Assembly: GCA_000827325.1 (NCBI GenBank)
Contig: KN832870.1
Coordinates: 4,216,001 to 4,280,000, forward strand
Direction: 5' to 3'
DNA length: 64,000 nt
Source: Oidiodendron maius Zn
Lineage: Eukaryota > Ascomycota > Leotiomycetes > Myxotrichaceae
The notes below the pieces were generated by a model. It made no database searches. It had not been told where the DNA came from and was given only the letters and a program-made list of their open reading frames with translations. Made by a program: the position numbers and the translations under genes. The first letter of the stretch is position 1. Every line of letters starts with the position of its first letter. Of this stretch, positions 1 through 11,741 are shown one piece after another.

Positions 1-1695
1 GGCATACGTAAGAAGTTTTATGCTAAACTATTCTGAGTCGCAACACAACATAGAGAATAAAATTTATTGCCACCGTCGTCGCGCCACGATCTTGAGGATT
101 GGTATGTAGGCTAATGAATAGTACAGAGTATCATTGATAAGCAGCTTTGATGTGATCATTCTTTATTTAGCTGGGTAGCTTAGTTTACTTTAAAACCACT
201 GCATCGATACTGGCCGTGCATAGACGTCTTTCCGCATATGGTCTGCTTAAAAATGGCTATGCCCCAACAGGGACCTACAACCAAGGCCATATCAGGAATC
301 TTTTATCTCAAGCAAAATATCCTTGGAGATAAGCTAAAGCCACAGTTCGATACTCCTAGCGGTCTTCCTGCGACATATCTTAACTTTACGACTAATGAAT
401 TGGCCCATGCGCAATTCGTGAATCCTCTGAACAATGTGACATATAACTCTACAAACACTGAGATTGCAGGTACTATCATCTTGGACTTCCGTCGTCTCTC
501 TGACTTGACTGGAGATGAATCTTTTCGCTTGCTTGTGAGTATTCCCTAGCTAGCGGAGAAAGAATAAGGCATCTATTCGTGCGGGTGCTCATTCTTTAGG
601 CTGACCAATGAGAGTCCTGGCTGGTTAATCAACCCTCCTCCGATTTATCCAGGACTAGTGGGATCTGAGCTTGATATCGAGACTGGAAACTACCTCACGA
701 TTGACTTTGGTTGGAACGGTGGCATTGACAGCTTCTTCGAAGTGAGTATTAAATACTTTAATCTTCTATCCCTGACGCACTATTCTAGTACCTGATTAAA
801 ATGTATTACTATAATTCCATCGATATAACTGGCAACACTTGTAAGGACTTCTGTGCCACGGCTGCCCAATCAATTGTTAAACATATCGCCTTACATCCAC
901 ATGGCCACCCAGAATTGACGTTCATTAGCCAGGGAGACGTAGCAGGTAACCTGGAGTGGCAAATGGATGACTATGTAAAATATTCCATTAGATAGTGTAT
1001 CAGAATTAAACTAACTTCTACAGTCTTGCTTTGCTGGGGGGAACCTTCTTCTCGGCGGAACTCTCCTAGATCTGCCAGAAATTCGGGACTTAGGCCTTGC
1101 CGTTCCGGACACCTGCCACCTTCTCTGCAATAATACTGCTTCCGGCCTTGGGCCTCTTAGTGAGCAATATGGATTCCGCACTGGGAACCAAATAATCGCA
1201 GCTAACAAATTTTTGTTCTTTAGGCTGGACATGGTATAACAGATCCAATCAAGCCTACGATCCTTCAAATGATAACGATGACTATCGCAAGGAAGGCGCT
1301 GAATTTGGCTACTTCAGCATCAATGGGTATTACACATCATTTCTCGAAACGATTGAGAGCATTTTTTATTCCTGCAGGATCACAGGAGGCCACAGGTGGC
1401 TGGAGTACAATTAGGAAATCTTCTAGGCCCCTGAACGTGATAGCAATGGTACAGTCCCATATGCAAGCATTATAGATATTGAACGACCTGGTAGTTTTGT
1501 CAATTAATTGCCCAGGTATGTCATAGTTTCACCTATCAACAAGGATCCAGCATCTTCAAATTGATTCATTTCTAACTCATCTACAGCTACTACTTTGCTG
1601 AAGTGCTCAAGTACCTGTAACTAACCTTTTCTTCCCCAGATGTCGTCTTCAACACCGAATGCCATCCGTTCCACCGAGAGGCGAAGTACTGCAGC
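1..1695 (+). pseudogene. GH47 alpha-1,2-mannosidase pseudogene (5' end beyond window or lost)
   Basis: Fragments in several frames follow the order of a class I (GH47) alpha-mannosidase, an enzyme that trims alpha-1,2-mannose from N-glycans. Recognisable blocks are HDLED (about 92-106), LSAYGLL, ILGDKLKPQFDTPSGLP (about 316-372), GTIILDFRRLSDLTGD (about 470-517), SCFAGGNLLLGG (about 1024-1060), YTSFLETIESIFYS (about 1330-1372), YYFAEVLKYL (about 1590-1618) and VFNTECHPFH (about 1643-1672). A frameshift lies near 315. In-frame stops include TAG at 1412 and 1424, where the family has Trp and Gln, so TGG to TAG and CAG to TAG changes fit RIP-like decay. Another stop follows KYL near 1617. Several introns seem retained (for example gtatgt at about 97). 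The nearby GH92 gene acts on similar alpha-mannosides, so the two may once have been co-located for mannan use. Confidence 0.8.
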
Positions 1696-2412
1696 TAAAC
1701 TAGCTATGCAGAACAACGATCTTCTTAATCGTACCGAATACCTCAGGTGGCGATCTTATATTACACTCTATATACCGTGGTAATCTGCCTCAGTAGCCAG
1801 GACTAGCTGTAATTGGCTGATTCGGCTCGCATGGGCCCTCGCGACAATACGAGATCTCAATATCATCCGAAGGTGGGCACTTGAAGGACAGAGATCTTGG
1901 CATACAGTGCGGTGTTAGCGCGGGGTAAAAAATCTACCTGGCCAGGTAGCATTTCCCCCGCAGGCTTTGCGTACAGTACAGCATATAAGTCATTCGTACT
2001 CGGCTGAACGGAGATAGATGTATGCGGATTCGACGGAACCATTTACTTCATGTATTATAGTACGTACAGCAACACAATCAACTCATTTAGCTTGCAGAGT
2101 GCAAAGTTCCCCACCGCCACTTTGGCGTCCTTAGTGGCCTCCGCAGCTCGGAAGGTTGTCGATCGCGACAACATTCACTGCGGGGTTAACAATGCGTGTC
2201 ATTGCATAATCTGGGTTGACCTGATGCACGATGCAAATTGGCTACTCGACTCCCGAGATGCATCGGAAAAATGCCGTGAGTTTATGTGCCATCTCTCTAC
2301 AGGCGAATCTGTGTCAAGCGTAAAATTGCAAGTTTATATGCGCCGTCGTCGGAAAGTTGGCAAGGTAGTACCATTACAGGAGTGTTTTCTTTGGGATTGA
2401 GTGGAATACAGA
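1696..2412. other. Intergenic region, no gene recognised
   Basis: This is the spacer between the GH47 relic and the carboxylesterase. A 116-codon open frame at 2050-2400 has no recognisable domain and stops just before the esterase start, so I treat it as upstream sequence. I see no repeat or RNA gene. Confidence 0.4.
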
Positions 2413-4233
2413 ATGGCGGACGCAATTTTGACCCGTTTTTATCAATGGTTTTGCTTCATACTCCTATTCAGCATACTTAAATGTGCGTCAGTTGAGGCGG
2501 GCCCGCTGCCCATTCCACCTCCCCTCAGAGGCAGACCATTATCGTCTATCGTCGACTTGGGGTATTCCAAGTACCAAGGCACTGTCCTCGATGCTGGTGT
2601 CAATCAGTACCTGGGCATGCGATATGCCGCCTCGCCTCTAGGAAACCGTAGATGGAGAGCCCCTGAAGATCCTCCTAATCACTATGGCGTGCAAGATGCT
2701 ACTCAGGTATGTTGAGCAGAACTGTAAGGGGATAAAAGTAGAGAAATTGATCGCTCGATCTACCTCCCTAACATAGTATCTCAGTTTGGAGCAACTTGCC
2801 TCGGACTTTTTGGACCCGGCCTCAGCAACACCACGAACGAAGACTGTCTCTTTATTAATGTGTTCGCCCCAAGCCATGCTACGACAGAATCCAAGCTTCC
2901 TGTGTGGTTCTTCATTCAAGGCGGAGGCTATGCTGGCAACACAGATCAGAATTTTAATGGCACAGAAGTGATAATGCAGTCAAATTACAACATCGTGTTT
3001 GTTCAGATCAATTATCGAGTCGGCGCATTTGGCTTCTTAGCCAGCGAAAAGATTCGCCAGAACGGCAATCTGAATGTCGGGCTTCTTGATCAGCGGAAGG
3101 CTCTCGAGTGGACACAGGAATACATACATCTGGTGAGACAAGACGAGCGATGCTTTAGTTATAGAGATCTTGGTAACTAACAACTTCTTGCGAAGTTTGG
3201 AGGGGACCCGAATCATGTCGTCATCCACGGTGATTCGGCCGGCGGTGGCTCAATCGCATTCCAACTGACAGCGTACGGAGGGAACAACCAGAATCTCTTT
3301 GTCGGTGGCATATCAGAGTCGCCTTTCCTCCCAACGCACAGGACAGTGGCGGAGTCTGAATTTCAGTTCGATCGCTTTACTGCCAACGTCAATTGCTCTG
3401 TTACTCGCGATCCTTTGGCCTGTCTTCGATCCAAGGATACAGCGACTCTTCAATCCGCAGACGTGGTGTCTGCTTTTCCTGGGGCGTCAGGAGATGGTGA
3501 GCCTTACTGGTACTTTCTGCCTGTGGTGGACGGCACCTTTTCCCCCGACTACCTGTATAATATGCTAGAACAAGGCCGGGTGACACGAGTTCCGGTCATT
3601 GTAGGTGATGATACGGATGAAGGCACATACTTCTCTCCCAATGCAACCACACCCGAGCAATTCTTGCAGTTCATCAAAGCCAACTATCCCCAACTAACGG
3701 AATCAGATCTACGAGCTATCAATGAATCCTACCCTCTTGGCCTAGTATTCCCCCTCCATGCACCTTGGTTTACTCCTGCAGAAATGGCTTACGGCGAGGC
3801 TACATTTATATGCCCTGGAATCGAAATCACGAAGTCTCTTGCGCGTTACACCTCTCCTAACAAGTCCTGGAACTACAGGTATGATGTGTACGACGAGTCA
3901 GTCGAATCTCTCGGTTTTGGTGTTCCGCACGTCTCTGAAAAGCCGGCCATCTTCGGGCCTGGTAACTCTGGATCTTGCAATGGCTGCTCGTATTTGACAT
4001 ATAATAAACCCATCGTTCCCATAGTCATGAACTACTGGATCAGCTTCATCCGATCTCTGAATCCAAATACTCATAAAGATCCCTCGGCACCAGAATGGCA
4101 GCCATGGGGTACTACAAGTGAAGGCCAGAGACTCAAGATCCGTTTAGGTGCCACGGAAATGGAACCTGTTCCTGCAGATCAATTGGAGAGATGTGCACTA
4201 TGGAAGAGTCTGGCTTCTGTCACAGAACAGTAA
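2413..4233 (+). CDS. Secreted type-B carboxylesterase/lipase
   Basis: Serine hydrolase of the carboxylesterase type-B family (alpha/beta fold), expected to split carboxylic esters outside the cell. I chose ATG 2413 because it opens a signal peptide (about residues 1-30, hydrophobic WFCFILLFSIL); the frame also extends 5' to a GTG. Three exons fit: 2413-2706, 2785-3132 and 3196-4233, with phase-0 introns of 78 and 63 bp, giving about 558 residues, normal for the family. Family marks in order: QYLGMRYAASPLGNRRWRAP near the N terminus, NEDCLFINVF, the oxyanion stretch FFIQGGGYAGN, the nucleophile elbow GDSAGGG, the acid in GDDTDEGTYF and the His in GVPHVSEKPAIFG. All three catalytic residues are present, so it looks functional. 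The substrate cannot be told. Confidence 0.9.
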
Positions 4234-4704
4234 TTTCTCTCCATCGTTGTCGGGTCTAGATTTATCGGTCCACATATTGGATGCATGTCTCGGACTTGTC
4301 CGTGTCCAGACCATGGGCTGACTGCACGGCATAGACATGTCTTAAATATAATACGCTTAATCCAGCATACTTCTGTTTACAACACACTCATAAATAACAA
4401 GCAGCAAAAGCTCATAGTCATGGTCCATCTCGTGATAGTAACATGAAATATGTATATCGAACTTCTACGATTTTAGTTATACCTACAGCGCATGATCGGA
4501 TTCGCATAGTTATAGCAGAGAATAAGTATGAGTGTTTAATATGAATAGAGGGTCCCTAATCTCTCTCTCCTTTTCGGTGGGAATAGATAGCTACCTAACG
4601 CACTGAGTTCATGTAGAGATTGGTAAGACTCAAGTTCAGCTTTTCGTGAGTTTGAAATCGTGGATATTCCCAACAGGGCTAACCAAAGTAAAATCTTTCT
4701 AGAG

Positions 4705-7178
4705 CTACTTTGAGGAATTGATAGTGAAATGGCCAGGACTAGGAGGCAAATCCCCGGTATCCCACATTGCTGGCTCACTTCCCAAGACAAATTCCAGGCT
4801 CCCTCCATTCGCGATATCATCGTGACTTAACCAGCTTTTGTTCCATTGCTTGCCATTGACTTTCAGACTCTGGACGTAATAACTGGCCTCTCCCAGTCCG
4901 TCCGCTGTAACATTCAGATAATTTCCTTCTAAACCAACCTTCATTTGATAATTAGAGAACATTGGCGCAAAAATAAGGTACACTGGCTGTGTTGCAATTG
5001 GATAGAGACCGATCATCTGCCAGATTAGCCAGGAGTCTAATGCTCCTGAATCAGAATTTCCCGGAAGACCAGACGGGCCGTTGCTATAATAAAGGTCGAT
5101 AGTCTGCCTACTTCGCAGTATAGACTTGTGCTGCCTTTGTGGTAAATAATTATACAGGAACGGGGTCGCGAAGCTGGGCTCATTTCCCTGGGAAGCGTCA
5201 TGATTAGGTGTCTTGAGGAAAACAACGGATGGAGACCCACCGGATTAAAAAAAGTACTTCCAACGCCATTGAGTTGCCCACTGCCTACGTCTGACTTTTT
5301 CAGCCCTTCAATAAACATGGTGTCTAAGCGTTGCTCGGTGATATTGGCGCCGCCCATCAAGTCAACTAAAGTCTCCATATCGAATGGTACCGTCCAGGTG
5401 TATTCCCACCCAAGGGCCTCATACGTGTATCCTCCAAACTCGCAGTAGCCTGGACACAATGAAGGATCATAGTTAGGGTCCCTTGACCCGTCGGCATACT
5501 TGGGCGCGACAAAACCGGTAAAATTGTTATTACTGAGATCAGGGTCCCACTGGTGTTGCCATCCAGCAGATCGCTGCAGGTATTTCTGATAGTCCTGAGG
5601 CGCAATTTCCTTTGCGACTTGAGATAGAGAGAAGTCATTCAGTGAGTATTCAATTGTTCTGCTCACACTGCGATCGTAATTTGGCGTGAGGAAGCCGTAC
5701 TGAAGCCAATCTGCTAAGGCGCCGCGACCTTGAATAGTACTACCAGTGGGATCACCAAGGTCCCAGTTATTCCAAGGAATAAGTTCTGCGTTAGTCTTCA
5801 TAGCCAAATAACCATCTGTCCAGTTTATGCCCCCTTGGAGTCCTTTCACAAATGCATCTGCCAGAACATTGTCAGAATTGCTTCCGCCTTGAACTTGTCC
5901 ATTAGCATTTCCAGATCGCCCATCCGGCATAAATTGCTCATGTCTCCAAATATCTATAAGAGACCGAACTATACCGATTGAGCGATCTGTTGCAATAAGA
6001 GTCCACAAACTATTCAGGCACCGGAATGTATCCCACAAGGTATAATAGTCGTCGTACGAAGGCTCAGTCGTCTCCCAGTTGGCATTTTCCCCCGTGCGAT
6101 CCGTGGGCATCAGGTGAGTGTGATATAGTCCAGTGTAAAACATCTCAAGTCTCGTGCGATTGGACATGTCAGTGGTGGAAACCTTGTTCATCACCTCTTC
6201 CCAAGTGTCTTCGGCCTCAGAAACCGTTTTGTTCAGGTCCCAGTGAGGTATCTCTTTGGGGATGTACCCACAAGCATTCTCTGTTGACACAAAGGATATG
6301 CCAACTTTAGATTGTAACGTCCTAACGGATGAAGAAAAGGTGAACAAGGCGCCGACTCTCTGTCCATATTGGTAATAGGCTGGTCCACCACTTGCCGAGG
6401 ATGCTTTACTGAATACTGGCTGAGCATCTAAAGCCGAAGGAAAGTAATAGTCCGTGTACGGGCCGGTAAATACTTGACTGGACTGGGCAGGATGATTGAA
6501 TTGGCCGCAAAAATAGATCATGTAATTGGGGATATGACTGAAAGCACCCCGATACACACCCCATCCAGTGTACGATCCATCTTGCGACAGTTGAATCTCT
6601 CCGTTGCTGTAGGCTTGTGCTTGATTCCCACCCCCGTACGAAGGCAGATAATGGGAGACATCAACCAAGATGTGAGATTCAGATGCGTCTCTGGGGATAG
6701 AGTACTGGAGAAAGCCAACATGGCTGGTCGCAGTCAGCTCAGTGACAAGACCATTCTCAAACGTAGATCGGAAATAGCCGACAGATGCGTGGTCGTTTCC
6801 AGCCCGTGGCTGCATATACGTCAAGTTGTCGACCACATTGACCCCATCTAAGGTCAACAATGGCATCTGGGAAACCACACCGTACACAGGACCTCCACCT
6901 GTACCTGACACATGCGTCAAAGAGAACGCAGTAACATTGCCGTCCGGTAGATAGCCCGCATTTGCTCCAATGCTAGTATTGAAGGTCGTAACATCGGGTC
7001 CGATTTTCACCATCCCAAAGGGAACGGCTGCCCCAGGAAATGTGTTGCCTCCATTGTACCCAGTACCGGGAACGGTTCCCTGAGTGCCGATAAAGGGGTC
7101 GACGTATTTGTGCAACTGTGCGTAGGCAACACCTGACACTGTCAAGACAGCTAGAACGAAGGAGTTGCTGGACAACAT
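4705..7178 (-). CDS. Secreted GH92 alpha-mannosidase
   Basis: GH92 enzymes are calcium-dependent exo-alpha-mannosidases (often alpha-1,2) that trim mannans and N-glycans. The start at 7178 gives a clean signal peptide (MLSSNSFVLAVLTVSGVAYA, cleavage before QLHKYVDPF). Exon 1 is 5241-7178 and exon 2 is 4705-5187. The 53-bp intron (5188-5240, GT-AG with a CTAATC branch-like site) is needed to join STFFNP to GNEPSFATPFLYNYL. The product is about 805 residues, the normal length. Family marks are YVDPFIGTQG and GNTFPGAAVPFGM at the N terminus, DTFRCLNSLWTL in the middle, and NEPSFATPFLYN and GNSDSGALDSWLIWQMIGLYP in the C-terminal (alpha/alpha)6 domain. No breaks are seen. Confidence 0.93.
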
Positions 7179-8220
7179 CACTGCTGTTGAATGTGGCAGC
7201 CGATGCAGATATTCAAGTCCGAGGCTTCCCAGCGGCAATATTCCTTAATCACGACCCAATCTAAAAAGTTTCAAGGCTATTACGAGAGAGTTCGGAACAG
7301 GATGACTGAATTTTCAGGACCTTTATGGTGTTCACGACTCAGATCAATGCTGCCACCAGTCTCCTGCTCTGGTTCTTGAGTTGACAACCGTTAGAGCTTT
7401 CCAGGCCAAAAACAACCGTTCCTCGTTGCAATCGCGATTGCAATCACATCAAACCATTCTTGGCCCCCCACTCGACGCCTGGAAGTTCCCCCGAGCTGTG
7501 AGTACAACCAATGCGGGTTTCATAGACGTCTCCACCGGCACTTGGTCGTTTCCCAGCCGACTCCGCATTGTATATGTCGAATAAACTCTAAGTGGCGGTC
7601 AGCACTCTGCAAGAACTACTTGCCTACATGACATTCGTACAGTAGTGCAGTACCAGGGACCACCACAAATGTTACTCTCAAGCGGGGTAGCGAGTTGTGA
7701 TATGCTGGTCATGTTGCCTTGTTGGTAGTGTAACTCAAGATGCTCGCTGACTTATACTCCGAAGCTTTGAAACATGTACGTGAGACCAAGATCTTATGTC
7801 TCTCCCTTCGGCTAGACTACTGCACTCAGCGAAAAACTGATTTATATTCTGTAATCGTAATCGGTGCAATATAAATAGCTCATTGATAAATCACGATCCT
7901 TTGACATATTGGGCATGCATACTTTAGTTAGCTTTGTACGTATTTCCTGCTCAATGCATGATTGTGGACGCTGGGGCAAAGGACGTATGAACATCAGCAT
8001 TTTGAGGGCATCGCATGATGCCACCAGAAAGACAACCCCTCGCCGGATCAGCGGATTTAGGGCATATCAGTCTAGTATACAGTGCTAAGCCGGACGATGT
8101 AAAGCATGCCCACTCTTCTTAAAATGTTGATCCGGAGCTATTTGTGAACAGCCTCTTTGGCTTGAATAAACATGTTCACTTCATTTAGATTCCTCTCCAC
8201 AGTGTAGAAAATTCATCAAT
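7179..8220. other. Intergenic region between GH92 and CE16 relic
   Basis: About 1 kb with only short frames on both strands. It must hold the GH92 promoter at its left end. I recognise no gene, repeat or RNA. Confidence 0.5.
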
Positions 8221-9241
8221 ATAAAGGCATTTATAATTGGAGCATTTGCCCTGATCGTCACTGCACGTCCAGCTCTGAGAGGTGCGGAAAGCCAGGAAAT
8301 TCTGCATTTTTTTGTCTTGTAGGTTTCTTTGATGGCGGTCTTGCTGTCAACGATCGCCAAATACTAATGGGAAGCAGCGGAGACTCTTATACCTCCTCAG
8401 AATTTAACACATCTGGAGTTCAGCCATCACTATCACAACCTTTTGGAAACCCAAGTGTGGGCACGTCCCCTGATGATTTGCTAGGCAATCCACAAACCAC
8501 TGCCCAAACAACCGCGAATGGCCCGATATGGCCAATGCACTTGAGTGTAGTATACAACACGACTACAACGCTATTATACGATTTTGCTGTTAGTGGAGCA
8601 AGCATTCCTGATGGCTACACTATTGAGATACTTAACGAGTACGAGCCCCAGTATGCATCGCAGTTTGGCCAAGGTTCCGCGCAGTGGAATGGCAATAACT
8701 CCATCTTTGCTTCCTGGATCTCCATTAATGATATCAATTGGTGTAGCTCACTCTTCTCTTCTGCGCCGTCAAACTTTTCGGCCTGTCTTCCACCTCGTCT
8801 GGACATGTATTTTGATCTCATGGCAAGTTTGTACGACTCAGGGGCACGCAACTACTTCTTCGTGAACATGCCTCCTCTATCCCGTGCACCCATGGTCACG
8901 CAGAACGGCCAGGATATTATTGACAATTATCGGGAGGGAGTCTCTCTTTTTAATGAAAAGTTGTTCCCGGAGTACGTGCAGACCTTCACATCTACTTACA
9001 ATGATGTAAGAACTGTAATCTATGATGCCTTCAGCCTTTTCAGCGAGATTCTAGACAATCCAACCGGGTACGGCTTTAAAGACAATTCCAGTTACACGTG
9101 TATTGGCTGCACCAACGGAACAAGGGACTTCTAATCGAATAATTACCACCCGACAACTGATGTTCATGAGAGACTTGCACGGGATATGCTGGCAAACCTG
9201 ACAACTGTGGGTTGGCCACCCACCACTGGGGTCTTTTCGTG
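8221..9241 (+). pseudogene. SGNH hydrolase (CE16 acetylesterase-like), truncated
   Basis: The frame reads as a GDSL/SGNH esterase of the CE16 type, enzymes that remove acetyl groups from plant-wall sugars. Block I is SSGDSYTSSEFNTSG (nucleophile Ser in GDSY), followed by QPSLSQPFGNPS, NSIFASWISINDI and YFFVNMPPLSRAP. A TAA at 9132-9134 ends the frame after NGTRDF, but the same frame continues as SNNYHPTTDVHERLARDML, which holds the catalytic His block (NYHPT), to TGA at 9239-9241. At the 5' end a signal-peptide-like stretch (KAFIIGAFALIVTA) begins with ATA at 8221 where ATG is expected, followed by a plausible intron ending near 8322. A lost start and a stop before the catalytic His make a pseudogene likely. 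One alternative is that a different upstream start is used and the truncated form has lost esterase activity. Confidence 0.75.
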
Positions 9242-9735
9242 ACAAATATCTGTGACAACTATAAAGCTTTTGTAATCTGGGAGGATGTAGTGATGTTCTC
9301 TGTTTTCGTGACTACACACCGGTGTTGATTACTGAGCCCAGGTTAATTAATGATATATCTTCGTCTAAATATTTACTATAGTCCCTTGCGCTATACTCTT
9401 GGGCGTTTGTATTGATTCGGTATAATCCTATGACAGCAACATTTATCTGACAATTGAGAGGGTCCAACACGTTGTCACATGGCCTCCAAGAATTCAGTTA
9501 GACAATTTCAAATGCACTTATGTTATAATGTAAATTAATCTACTTTCCCGGGGCCGAAAATTTAATGAAGAGATGATGGCGATTTAAATTTCAATATAGC
9601 AATTTACAGCGTAAAGTCTTAACCCAATCATACAAGCTGATTACCTTGAAATTACAACCCTGCAAGCGACTGATATCTTCCGAGCCAAATAGGGTACCCA
9701 ATATCTCCCAGCTCATGGAGCTTCTGCTTGTAGGT
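9242..9735. other. AT-rich spacer
   Basis: The roughly 490 bp between the CE16 relic and the AIF-like gene hold no recognisable gene. They should contain both 3' ends. Confidence 0.5.
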
Positions 9736-10995
9736 TCACCGCGATTCTTTAGCCCAAGCCTCTCCACTCCAAACTTGCCCAACCCCGCCCAGCCAGTAAT
9801 CCCGGCCTTTGATAAGCCAGACTAAGAAACTGGGAACCCGCCATCCCATTGCGGCACCAACACCCTTGGTCTTTCCAATTGGGACGAATTGTGTCTCGCG
9901 AGTATCTTCCTTGAACTCTTTGTCGACACCAACCGAGGTCATTTCCTTCCCGGAGGCCAGCAACAAATCGCGCTTGATATTTGCACAGAGAATTGGGGTG
10001 GCACCCATGATGTGGTGCACAGCCGGCCGCGAGTATGACGCTGCATCACCGATAGCGTAGATGCGTGGTCCTGCCTTATCGACTCTCAAAGTCAATGGAT
10101 TGGTTTCGACACGGCCGTCTTTTACAAGGAGCTCTTTTGGGACAAAATCGGTGTTTGGTTTTGTTCCGACTGCTGGAATGTACAGATCCGTCGTCACTCT
10201 CGTCCCATCACTCAGCGTCAGGGTTGTCTTAGCCGCCACGTTATCTATTCCTGCGCCTTGAGGCTCGGCGCTTGCAATACGAGTGTTTTTGACGACAGTC
10301 ACACCGACTTTGGCGAGATATCGTTCAGCTTTTAGCGCAATAGCGAGACGGAGGACAGGCAAAATCTTTGAATCGGAGGTATAAACTGTAATGGGAACCT
10401 TAGGATTTGCCAGCTTAGAACTGAACCAGCCGGCCCGCCCATTTAAAAACTCTCCGAGCTCTCCAGCAGTTTCAATGCCGGTAGGGCCGCCCCCAGCAAT
10501 GGCAACGCTTCTAGCTGTCGGAAGCGCCTTCCGGAATACGGACCAATTCTCCTGTAGGGACTCTGCGTCCTTATTCAGGCCAAACATGGGAGAAGTGGAA
10601 CATGCTCCCGTGGCGATAACAAGAGCATAAAATTCTATCTTCTCGGCGTTGCCATCTTCCAAGCTAATAGAAACAATCCGATTGTTCTGATCAAACTCGA
10701 TAGCCATGCCATGAATGAAGCGAAATTTATCCTTGGGATACTGCTCAAATCCCTTAGAAACGCTGACAAAGAGCTTGTCTTGCGCGAACATATCGTCGGA
10801 TATCAGGGCTCGAGGGCAGGCAGGTCGGCACATTGCCTTCGCTGAGGCACTAACCAGAATGAGCCTGTACGATGCTCTGTCGGGCAGGTTAGGCACAATA
10901 TGCTTGAGAATATAGTGGGCAGTAGATATGCCGCCATAGGAACCTCCCAGGATGAGAATTATCTTTTCAGACTTGACACTCATGCTTGCATCCAT
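9736..10995 (-). CDS. AIF-like FAD-dependent NAD(P)H oxidoreductase
   Basis: Pyridine nucleotide-disulphide oxidoreductase of the AIF/AMID (type-II NADH dehydrogenase-like) group, an FAD flavoprotein that oxidises NAD(P)H. The single exon encodes 419 residues. Marks: the FAD Rossmann motif ILGGSYGGIS (about residues 13-22), ALVIATGACS (second FAD contact), the NAD(P) motif VAIAGGGPTGIETAGE (about 164-179) and YAIGDAASYSRP (FAD, about 314-325). I see neither a CxxC redox disulphide nor a clear mitochondrial presequence. A second in-frame Met (residue 5, MSVKSEK) could also be the start. It is divergent from the Zn2Cys6 regulator at 11742, so the 746-bp spacer is a shared promoter and co-regulation is plausible. 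Confidence 0.9.
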   Translation of the reverse strand: MDASMSVKSEKIILILGGSYGGISTAHYILKHIVPNLPDRASYRLILVSASAKAMCRPACPRALISDDMFAQDKLFVSVSKGFEQYPKDKFRFIHGMAIEFDQNNRIVSISLEDGNAEKIEFYALVIATGACSTSPMFGLNKDAESLQENWSVFRKALPTARSVAIAGGGPTGIETAGELGEFLNGRAGWFSSKLANPKVPITVYTSDSKILPVLRLAIALKAERYLAKVGVTVVKNTRIASAEPQGAGIDNVAAKTTLTLSDGTRVTTDLYIPAVGTKPNTDFVPKELLVKDGRVETNPLTLRVDKAGPRIYAIGDAASYSRPAVHHIMGATPILCANIKRDLLLASGKEMTSVGVDKEFKEDTRETQFVPIGKTKGVGAAMGWRVPSFLVWLIKGRDYWLGGVGQVWSGEAWAKESR

Positions 10996-11741
10996 TAGCG
11001 TCTAGAACCAGTATCCAACAATAGAAATTGAAAAGACCAAATGCACCAGAGAGCAAATTGGTGGTAGTAGTGTAGAGGACAGGATCGAGTGCCGAACTAC
11101 CGATTAACAGGAAAGAGGTGTAGGATACAGCACCGAGTAAATAGACGAACTCGCAAGCACTCTTTGAGAAAGTAAGGGGAGTGGTAGAAGGTGGAATCAA
11201 AACTGTGGGCGAATTTGCTTTCTTATAGCAATTCTTCAATCGCAGACTCCGGGCTCATGTGGGAATTGGATGTCCCTAAGGTCCCAGCTGGGCAAGCTCA
11301 GAGGGACGTGTAGCCGACGCAGGGATAATGCGGCAGTGATTACCTCACAACCTGATGCCAATAGGTCTCCATAATGCAAGCACCTCATTGTAAATATGCA
11401 CAGTTAGCTCCCTATATCAGACGGAGGTGCGGGTTATCAGAAATTCCCTCGCGGCATTCCGGATCGAGTATGATGTCCGCTCTGTCATCCTCTTCCCCTG
11501 AAGTAGCCGAGACCGAAATCCCTCCAAGCATACCGGATCGGGCTTAGTGGGGCTCATCGCCTTCCCGGCCACTAGCTTCTCTCCGTTCCCCAGAGACGAC
11601 CTTAAACCCAGACAGCAGACTCAAGATGTGAGGGACGACATATGCCCCGCAGAAGCCTTCTGCATTTCTACGTCTTGATAATTGTCTCTAATGCAATGAT
11701 CTCAAGCCCACCCTGCTGCTGTTTTCTCGCTAAACCGAATC
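10996..11741. promoter_or_regulatory. Divergent promoter between AIF-like gene and Zn2Cys6 regulator
   Basis: A 746-bp spacer separates two divergently read intact genes. A 90-codon minus-strand frame at 10967-11239 lacks an ATG start and overlaps the 5' end of the oxidoreductase, so I do not call it. Specific operators cannot be defined by eye. Confidence 0.45.

Noticed and set aside
2050-2400. N-terminal extension of the carboxylesterase
   Set aside because: The frame ends in a stop just before the signal peptide ATG, and the esterase is complete without it.
10967-11239. 90-codon hydrophobic minus-strand frame upstream of the AIF-like gene
   Set aside because: It has no ATG, overlaps the true gene start in another frame, and sits in the divergent promoter.
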